From Methanomicrobiaceae archaeon (GTDB taxonomy: Archaea; Halobacteriota; Methanomicrobia; Methanomicrobiales; Methanomicrobiaceae): a DNA stretch of 6,913 bases. The stretch's first letter is position 1, and each line of letters starts with the position of its first letter. The translations under genes and the position numbers were made by a program. Below, one piece after another: positions 1-4,359 of the stretch. The notes beneath the pieces are model-generated. The model saw only the letters and a list, made by a program, of their open reading frames with translations. It had not been told where the DNA came from and ran no database searches. Location of the stretch: positions 1 through 6,913 of the forward strand of contig DAOVRB010000053.1 of NCBI GenBank assembly GCA_030628325.1. The letters are read 5' to 3'.

Positions 1-353
1 TCTGCGGAACAGTAAAGGACGCTATCGATGAGATGCGTGCAAAAGGAAAGAAAGTAGGACTTGTAAAGATCCGTGCACTGCGGCCGTTCCCGAAAGAGGA
101 TATACGTAATGCGCTAAAAGGTGTCTCACAGGTAGCAGTGCTTGAAAAGAATGTCTCACTCGGCTCTTCAATGAAAGGAGCTGTGGGACTGGAAGTTAAG
201 GATGCAGTTGAAAACACAGATACATCTGTTTTCAGCTATGTAATCGGCCTTGGTGGCAGAGACATCAGAAAGAAGGACATTGCAGCAGTTGCTGCCCTGG
301 CTGAAGCTGGCAAAGGGAATATGTTCTATGGACTTAGAGAGGAGTTGTTGTAA
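1..353 (+). CDS. porA: Pyruvate synthase (pyruvate:ferredoxin oxidoreductase) subunit alpha, C-terminal part
   Basis: This is the 3' end of a gene that enters from the left. The frame is open from position 3 (reading CGTVKDAIDEM...) to the TAA at 351-353, giving about 116 residues, so the first ATG at 33 is internal and not the start. The archaeal alpha subunit is normally near 380-400 residues, so roughly the last third is present. The recognisable parts are the domain II segment with IRALRPFPKEDI, then AVLEKNVSLGS, and the C-terminal hallmark YVIGLGGRDI. The subunit works with porB and the gamma and delta subunits in the cytoplasm. The complex interconverts pyruvate plus CoA with acetyl-CoA, CO2 and reduced ferredoxin; in methanogens it usually runs towards pyruvate for biosynthesis. 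The stop codon directly abuts the porB start, as expected in a porGDAB-type operon. The upstream subunits lie outside the window. Confidence 0.95.
   Translation, partial: CGTVKDAIDEMRAKGKKVGLVKIRALRPFPKEDIRNALKGVSQVAVLEKNVSLGSSMKGAVGLEVKDAVENTDTSVFSYVIGLGGRDIRKKDIAAVAALAEAGKGNMFYGLREELL
336..344 (+). promoter_or_regulatory. Ribosome binding site of porB inside the porA 3' end
   Basis: The sequence AGAGAGGAG ends 9 bases before the porB ATG at 354 and lies within the last codons of porA. It supports this start and suggests translational coupling of the two subunits, because the porA TAA and the porB ATG are adjacent. Confidence 0.7.
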
Positions 354-1247
354 ATGGCAGACAAATCACTGGAACTTTTTGAATCCGGGCACCGTGCCTG
401 CGGTGGCTGCGCCCCTGCTCTCGCAGCAAGGTTAATACTCAAAGCTACAGGAGAGAACACAATCGTTGTCGCCTCAACAGGGTGCATGGAGGTATTCTCA
501 ACACCGTATCCCGAAACAGCATGGAAAGTGCCATGGATTCACTCGCTCTTTGAGAATGCTGCTGCGGTTGCATCAGGTATTGAGGTATCTCTGAAACACC
601 AGGGAAGAGATGAGAATGTCATCTGTATCTGTGGAGATGGTGCGACATTTGATATAGGCATGCTCTGTATCAGTGGTGCATTTGAACGCGGGCACAATAT
701 CACATACATCTGTTATGACAACGAAGCGTACATGAACACAGGTATCCAGCGTTCAGGTGCAACACCATATGACGCAAACACCACAACCAGCCCGGCCGGA
801 AAGAACTCTTATGGAAACCAGATGCAGAAAAAGGATATGCCACAGATTCTGGCAGCACACGGTGCCCCATACGTCGCAACAGCATCTACTGCATACCCGA
901 ATGATATCGTAAAGAAGGTAGAACGTGCGATCAACACTCCGGGAGCATGTTATATACAGATCCACACACCGTGCTGTACAGGATGGGGATTTGACGGCAG
1001 CAAAAGTATAAGCATTAGCAAACAGGCGATTGAATGTGGTCTGTGGGTAAATTTCGAGATGGTAGACGGTGTTGTTGTCAAAGCAAAGAAAGTCCTGAGA
1101 AAACCTGTAGATGAATACTTAAAAGCCCAGAAGCGTTTCCGTCACCTCTTCAAACCGACACCAAATACAGAAGAGATCGCAAAGATCCAGGCTATTGCCG
1201 ACAGGAACGCTGAAAAATACGATATTGACATTAAACTCAAAGAATAA
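354..1247 (+). CDS. porB: Pyruvate synthase (pyruvate:ferredoxin oxidoreductase) subunit beta
   Basis: This 297-residue protein has the normal length for an archaeal PorB. It carries the thiamine diphosphate site and one [4Fe-4S] cluster of the complex. The TPP/Mg motif is visible as GDG at residues 94-96 through YDNEAYMNTG at 121-130. Cluster ligand candidates are C16 and C19 (ACGGCAP), C44 (STGCMEV) and C207 (TPCCTGWG), matching the spacing of the four cysteines known in this family. The C-terminal PVDEYLKAQKRFRHLF segment (251-266) is typical of PorB. Within the complex the subunit decarboxylates pyruvate, or in reverse carboxylates acetyl-CoA, and passes electrons to the ferredoxin-like subunit. 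The start is fixed by the adjacent porA stop and a good ribosome binding site. One small oddity is a second cysteine at 208, where my recollection of the family is a proline (PCPTGW). It is the last gene of the operon and is followed by a terminator-like structure. Confidence 0.97.
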   Translation: MADKSLELFESGHRACGGCAPALAARLILKATGENTIVVASTGCMEVFSTPYPETAWKVPWIHSLFENAAAVASGIEVSLKHQGRDENVICICGDGATFDIGMLCISGAFERGHNITYICYDNEAYMNTGIQRSGATPYDANTTTSPAGKNSYGNQMQKKDMPQILAAHGAPYVATASTAYPNDIVKKVERAINTPGACYIQIHTPCCTGWGFDGSKSISISKQAIECGLWVNFEMVDGVVVKAKKVLRKPVDEYLKAQKRFRHLFKPTPNTEEIAKIQAIADRNAEKYDIDIKLKE

Positions 1248-1310
1248 TTTTGAGTTCTCCCGGGGATTTAAAATTTCAGGGGAATCACAAAAACAATTTC
1301 TCTTTTTTTT
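1248..1310 (+). terminator. Probable terminator of the por operon: imperfect stem plus T8 run
   Basis: Directly after the porB stop, TTTTG (1248-1252) pairs with CAAAA (1288-1292), and TTCTCC (1255-1260) pairs with GGGGAA (1279-1284) with one G-T wobble. This gives about 11 base pairs with a small internal bulge. Eight T residues follow at 1303-1310. Archaeal termination depends mainly on the T-run; the hairpin may be secondary. The neighbouring regulator gene converges on this point from the right. Confidence 0.6.
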
Positions 1311-1522
1311 AAGGGGTGACTCCCATTGTCGTGTTTGCAGAACATGCCTGTTACAATAAACCTGTCAAATCAGATCTTTCTGAGTAAATAAACTTATTAT
1401 ATACGATTCGCAAATCAATATAATTACATTGATAATTGCAGCTTGTCTTAGCCAATTTAACAGGCTCACAATATCAGAAGATCCCGACATGACCTGGTTT
1501 ACCAGAAGATATCCCCCTTCAA
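1311..1522. other. Spacer between convergent porB and response regulator genes
   Basis: I see no gene here that I would call. The stretch is AT-rich. It holds a TATA-like string at about 1394-1405 (TTATTATATACG) that fits a box A on either strand but has no gene suitably placed downstream. A short dyad CTGGT-TT-ACCAG lies at 1494-1505, and a small direct repeat (CAGAAGAT) occurs at 1475-1482 and 1503-1510. There is no strong minus-strand T-run immediately after the regulator stop, so the end of that transcript is not defined. A 41-codon minus-strand reading frame (1490 to 1365) is treated as a weak candidate under findings. Confidence 0.4.
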
Positions 1523-2176
1523 CTACTCAAAAATGTCAGGATAATTCTCTGACACACCCAGCATTGAAACCAGTTCAGAAAACCGCTTTTCATCTTTTCT
1601 AAATTTAGATTCAAGCTGCTGCATCACTCTGGGAATCCCGTTTGCATCAGCATCAGCTTCAACATCAAATAAGCTGTAGTATCTGGATTTCAGCTCCTCA
1701 ATAAGTTTCCTCTGCACAAATATCCGGCGGGCAAGTTTCGCAAATTCATGTACAACCTCTTCACCGCCCCCTGATATTTCTGCCTCACTGATGATATCAG
1801 ATAACACCCGCCGGTCTTTAAAAAATTGCCTGACAATATCTGACAACTCTTTTATTTTAAACGGTTTTACAAGAAAACCATCGATCAAATCTCCAAATTC
1901 AAGCAGGTCACGGGTAGTCAGGGCTTTTGCAGTTACCACCAGCACAGGGATCTCTTCTGTCTCCGGGTCAGATCTGATCTGTTTCAGTGTCTGCCATCCG
2001 TCCATCCCCGGCATCATAATATCAAGAAGAATAACGTCAGGACAGACTGATTTTAACAGTTCGAGACATTCCTCACCGGAATATGCGCAATATACTTCAA
2101 AACCCTCTCTTTTCAGACCTTCAGTACACAGATCTGCGAGGATTACAACATCGTCAACCAAAAGTATAGTCTCCAT
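1523..2176 (-). CDS. Response regulator: CheY-like receiver with an unassigned helical C-terminal extension
   Basis: This is a 217-residue cytoplasmic regulator. Residues 1-120 form a complete receiver domain: acidic pair D8-D9 (LLVDDV), phospho-acceptor D52 (ILLDIMMPGMDG), switch residue T82 (VVTAKAL) and the conserved lysine K104 in LVKPF. All residues needed for phosphorylation are present. Residues about 122-217 are charged and predicted by eye to be mostly helical. They show no helix-turn-helix, GGDEF, HD, methylesterase or PAS signature that I recognise, so the output is unknown and may be protein-protein contact. A strong ribosome binding site supports the start. The gene lies 81 bp downstream of a membrane PAS sensor on the same strand with no obvious promoter between, so the two are probably co-transcribed. 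That sensor has no kinase domain, so the phosphate donor is unclear. Confidence is high for the receiver and low for any output role. Confidence 0.93.
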   Translation of the reverse strand: METILLVDDVVILADLCTEGLKREGFEVYCAYSGEECLELLKSVCPDVILLDIMMPGMDGWQTLKQIRSDPETEEIPVLVVTAKALTTRDLLEFGDLIDGFLVKPFKIKELSDIVRQFFKDRRVLSDIISEAEISGGGEEVVHEFAKLARRIFVQRKLIEELKSRYYSLFDVEADADANGIPRVMQQLESKFRKDEKRFSELVSMLGVSENYPDIFE

Positions 2177-2182
2177 CAGAAT

Positions 2183-2188
2183 TCCTCC
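2183..2188 (-). promoter_or_regulatory. Ribosome binding site of the response regulator
   Basis: On the minus strand GGAGGA ends 6 bases before the ATG at 2176-2174. This near-perfect match to the archaeal anti-Shine-Dalgarno fixes the start, and suggests the regulator is translated efficiently in its own right rather than only by coupling to the sensor gene 81 bp upstream. Confidence 0.75.
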
Positions 2189-2257
2189 ACGCTTCTATTG
2201 ATTCCACAGTATTTCCTGAGATAACAAAAGATCATCAGACAAAACTGTATGCATTCA

Positions 2258-3997
2258 TCAATGTTTCTCCACATCACCAATAGCATAATGTTTCATGAGA
2301 TAATCACGTATTTTGTCAGATTCAAGCCAGCCCATATCCAGCCGGGTAATGATTTCATCGATCTCGCGTATCTGCTCAAAAATTTTATCAGCTGTTTCCA
2401 CATCCTCAAGATCAACCAGTGCAGTAATCACAGCCAGTGGATTTCTGATCTCATCGTTTAGTATGGCAAGCTGCGTCAAATTCGTCTCAATCTGTTTCAG
2501 TGCAACTTCCTCACGCCTGCGGGCTTCTCTCTCTTCGGTAATGTCACGGACAAGTGAGAGAATATAATGCAGTCCCCTCATCTCAATCATACGGGCGTTC
2601 ACATGCACAGGGAAAACAGAACCATCTTTTCTGACATGCTCTGCATCATATGAACTCAGTCCGTCTGATTTAAATGCCTCCACACGTGCGGGGTCCACTT
2701 TTTGCACAGTCCGGGTCTTTATGTCTGCAACACGCATCTGCAGGAGTTCTTCACGGGTGTAGCCAAGACGGTTGCAGGCGACGTCATTCACCTCCACAAA
2801 TTTGCCGTGTGTACTGTCTGACTGCACTTCATGGAGAAAGACTGCTTCATTCACATTGTTAAAGAGCTCACGGAACTTGCCTTCACTCTCTTTCAAAGCT
2901 TCTTCTGCCAGTTTCTTCTCTGTAATGTCACGAATGGATTCAATTGCCCCAATAATGTTCCCTTCTGTATCATAGAGAGATGAAGCAGTAAACCAGAGAT
3001 ATGCACCTTTTCCGTCTGCAAGGAGGGGAACATTGTTCTCGGCAATGAGATTTTGTCCGTCACGATAAAATACAGGGTATCTGATCTCTTTCTGAAGTGC
3101 TTCATTTAACACAAGGTCTATCAGGATCGGACGCCGTTTCCCGTAAAAAGGAAGTGCATACTCATAATCGCTTTTATTGAGCATTTCTGAAGAAGGAATG
3201 CCTGTCATGTTTTCTATTGCCTTGTTCCATGCAATCACCCTGCCCTCCATATCAATAGCAAAGGTCGCATCAGGCAGGAAATTGACTATATCTAACAACT
3301 GGTGGTGTGCAGAACGCAATTCCTCCAACGCTTGTTTCAGTGCTGTGATATCCACTACAGTAGAAGCGATTGTATGATCACGCATAATGCTTGCAGACAA
3401 TATTACATCAAGTACGCTGCCGTCTTTTGCAGTAAGCTGAACATGAAAATCAGGTAGAACACCTTTCGTTCTACACTGGTTGAGAATTTCTTCTCTTTTA
3501 CTCCTATCAGTTATTATTGTGTCAACTGAACTGCCCACAAGTTCTGTTTTCAGGTACTCTGTCATACTGGAAAATTTTGGATTTATATCGGTGATAGTGA
3601 GATCATCTGTTCTAAAAATGAAAGTACCTGCCTCAGAATTATCAAACAGGCTGAAATATCTTGTTTTTCCTTCAGTTATACGTGTTGATAATACTAAGAC
3701 CGCCACTCCAATGAGAATAAAGACAATCCCCCGAATAACTGCATTAATCAATGTTGAAGGGACAAAGATGTATACAATTGTCAGATATATCAATGTCAGT
3801 CCCATGGAAAAAACAATTCCTTTTTGTAAATACCTGTATACAGCAAAGATTATCGGCAGATAATAAAGGTGGGGAAATATTATGGTGATGCCACTGGACA
3901 GGCAGAGTGTTGTGACAAAAACAGCCAGGATTGAAGAACAAATAATAAGGGAGAGCCACATCACATCATCGTTCTGAACATGGATATTTTCACTCAT
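2258..3997 (-). CDS. Membrane PAS sensor protein with degenerate dimerisation domain and no kinase ATPase domain
   Basis: This is a 579-residue membrane sensor. Residues 13-107 hold about four hydrophobic segments (near 13-33, 43-57, 61-80, 86-105), including FPHLYYLPII. Three PAS domains follow, near 112-222 (ending VVDITALKQ), 232-362 (starting FLPDATFAIDMEGRVIAWN, with an enlarged middle, ending IRDITEKK) and 373-489 (GYTREELL, KDGSVFPVHVNA, LVRDITEER). A coiled linker leads to 505-573, a two-helix hairpin resembling a HisKA domain. Its H-box position reads ILNDEIRNPLAVI, so aspartate 515 occupies the place of the usual histidine. The protein ends at 579 with no N, G1, F or G2 boxes, so it cannot bind ATP as a normal histidine kinase. 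I recall similar PAS proteins ending in LNDxIRNPL and GWLES segments in Methanomicrobiales; this is from memory. It is probably co-transcribed with the downstream response regulator, and may control it by a non-kinase route or through another kinase. It is divergent from a related sensor kinase. A ribosome binding site and TATA box support the start. Confidence 0.92.
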   Translation of the reverse strand: MSENIHVQNDDVMWLSLIICSSILAVFVTTLCLSSGITIIFPHLYYLPIIFAVYRYLQKGIVFSMGLTLIYLTIVYIFVPSTLINAVIRGIVFILIGVAVLVLSTRITEGKTRYFSLFDNSEAGTFIFRTDDLTITDINPKFSSMTEYLKTELVGSSVDTIITDRSKREEILNQCRTKGVLPDFHVQLTAKDGSVLDVILSASIMRDHTIASTVVDITALKQALEELRSAHHQLLDIVNFLPDATFAIDMEGRVIAWNKAIENMTGIPSSEMLNKSDYEYALPFYGKRRPILIDLVLNEALQKEIRYPVFYRDGQNLIAENNVPLLADGKGAYLWFTASSLYDTEGNIIGAIESIRDITEKKLAEEALKESEGKFRELFNNVNEAVFLHEVQSDSTHGKFVEVNDVACNRLGYTREELLQMRVADIKTRTVQKVDPARVEAFKSDGLSSYDAEHVRKDGSVFPVHVNARMIEMRGLHYILSLVRDITEEREARRREEVALKQIETNLTQLAILNDEIRNPLAVITALVDLEDVETADKIFEQIREIDEIITRLDMGWLESDKIRDYLMKHYAIGDVEKH

Positions 3998-4000
3998 AAA

Positions 4001-4007
4001 TCCACCT
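4001..4007 (-). promoter_or_regulatory. Ribosome binding site of the minus-strand sensor
   Basis: Read on the minus strand, AGGTGGA lies 3 bases before the ATG at 3997-3995, slightly close but within the archaeal range. A second AGGTG occurs 17 bases further upstream (4020-4024) without a usable start codon after it. Confidence 0.55.
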
Positions 4008-4040
4008 GTATATGTATATCACCTATAGAAACACCATATG

Positions 4041-4057
4041 ACATATATCTTTTCCCC
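4041..4057 (-). promoter_or_regulatory. Predicted archaeal promoter (BRE plus TATA box) of the minus-strand sensor-regulator unit
   Basis: On the minus strand the sequence reads GGGGAAA-AGATATATGT: a purine-rich BRE-like element followed by a TATA box at 4041-4050. Counting about 25 bases from the TATA centre places transcription start near 4018-4020. That leaves a leader of about 20 bases containing the ribosome binding site. No mapped start supports this; it is a positional prediction. Confidence 0.6.
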
Positions 4058-4064
4058 AATTTCT

Positions 4065-4258
4065 GCACTGTCTGTTTTGTCAGTGATTTAGATTAGTGAT
4101 GGAAAAATACAGTATCAATTTAGATCATCCGGGCTGTGCCAGAACCAAATTTGTGTGGATAATATAACAATTAATTGAGTTAAATATTTGATTTACTCTT
4201 GGTACAAGTGCTGGTTATGGCACAGCCTGTATAATCACTGACTTTTTTTAGACAGTGC
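4065..4258. repeat. Nested inverted-repeat cluster between divergent promoters (MITE-like element or double operator)
   Basis: The left end (4065-4087) reads GCACTGTCT, 5 bases, GTCAGTGAT. The right end (4234-4258) is its inverted copy: ATCACTGAC, 7 bases, AGACAGTGC. Each end is also an imperfect dyad by itself (CACTG...CAGTG). Inside lies a second inverted pair described separately (4132-4227). From either end inwards the two motifs come in the same order, first GCACTGTCT-N-GTCAGTGATT, then GGCTGTGCCANAACCA. The left arm carries about 38 extra bases between them. This colinearity looks like long imperfect terminal inverted repeats of a small non-autonomous mobile element. I see no clear target-site duplication and no transposase frame. 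An operator array for the two flanking promoters is the alternative. Confidence 0.65.
4132..4227. repeat. Inner 16-bp inverted repeat, 15 of 16 matching
   Basis: Left arm 4132-4147 (GGCTGTGCCAGAACCA) and right arm 4212-4227 (reverse complement GGCTGTGCCATAACCA) differ only at 4142/4217. They enclose 64 bases of mostly AT-rich sequence, which contain a 10-bp palindrome CAATTAATTG at 4168-4177 and a dyad CTTG-GTA-CAAG at 4198-4208. The pair lies almost midway between the two divergent TATA boxes. If transcribed it would fold into a long hairpin. Confidence 0.8.
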
Positions 4259-4290
4259 CCTCCATCTCACAAAATAAAGGACAAACATCG

Positions 4291-4301
4291 CACTCAGAGT
4301 G
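4291..4301. promoter_or_regulatory. Perfect short dyad CACTC-A-GAGTG beside the plus-strand TATA box
   Basis: This 11-base dyad has 5-bp arms and a single central base, and ends 4 bases upstream of the TATA box at 4306-4313, so it abuts or overlaps the BRE position. A protein bound there would be expected to affect TFB/TBP loading. Its half-site CACTC resembles the CACTG half-sites of the repeat cluster further upstream, which could be chance. Confidence 0.4.
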
Positions 4302-4305
4302 AATT

Positions 4306-4313
4306 TTTATATA
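4306..4313 (+). promoter_or_regulatory. Predicted TATA box of the plus-strand sensor kinase operon
   Basis: TTTATATA matches the archaeal box A consensus closely. A start of transcription about 25 bases downstream would fall near 4335, leaving a leader of about 25 bases with the ribosome binding site at 4345-4350. It is the mirror partner of the minus-strand promoter at 4041-4057. Confidence 0.65.
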
Positions 4314-4344
4314 GAAGTAATATTAAATAAGAGTTTAAATAAAT

Positions 4345-4350
4345 AAGGGA
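4345..4350 (+). promoter_or_regulatory. Ribosome binding site of the plus-strand sensor kinase
   Basis: AAGGGA ends 9 bases before the ATG at 4360. It is a modest match but the only purine-rich candidate in the short predicted leader, and it supports this start. Confidence 0.5.
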
Positions 4351-4359
4351 ACTGCCAGA

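Noticed and set aside
1394..1405. TATA-like string TTATTATATACG in the spacer, considered as a promoter for a small RNA.
   Set aside because: It is in an AT-rich spacer where such strings arise by chance, and no structured RNA or terminator follows at a suitable distance on either strand.
1791..2201. A 136-codon plus-strand frame opposite the response regulator.
   Set aside because: It is an antisense shadow of a clear receiver gene; its translation is serine/arginine-rich with no domain, and no ribosome binding site supports it.
2177..2257. An independent promoter for the response regulator in the 81-bp gap after the sensor.
   Set aside because: No box A-like sequence with a BRE is visible there on the minus strand; co-transcription with the sensor is simpler.
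3480..3863. A 127-codon plus-strand frame opposite the membrane and first PAS region of the minus-strand sensor.
   Set aside because: It is an antisense shadow of a gene with recognisable membrane and PAS domains, with no promoter or ribosome binding site of its own.
3994..4044. A 16-residue upstream frame on the minus strand whose TGA overlaps the sensor's ATG (ATGA), resembling a coupled leader peptide.
   Set aside because: Its ATG lies within the predicted TATA box (4041-4050), upstream of the expected transcription start near 4018, so it would not be in the mRNA. It has no ribosome binding site.
4099..4167. A 22-residue plus-strand frame (starting MEKYSINLDHPGC) running through the left inner repeat arm; possibly a transposase remnant.
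   Set aside because: It is too short, has no convincing ribosome binding site, and I recognise no transposase family in it. It is compatible with chance inside the repeat cluster.
4065..4258. CRISPR-like repeat array.
   Set aside because: There are only inverted copies of two motifs, with no regular direct repeats, no uniform spacers and no cas genes.
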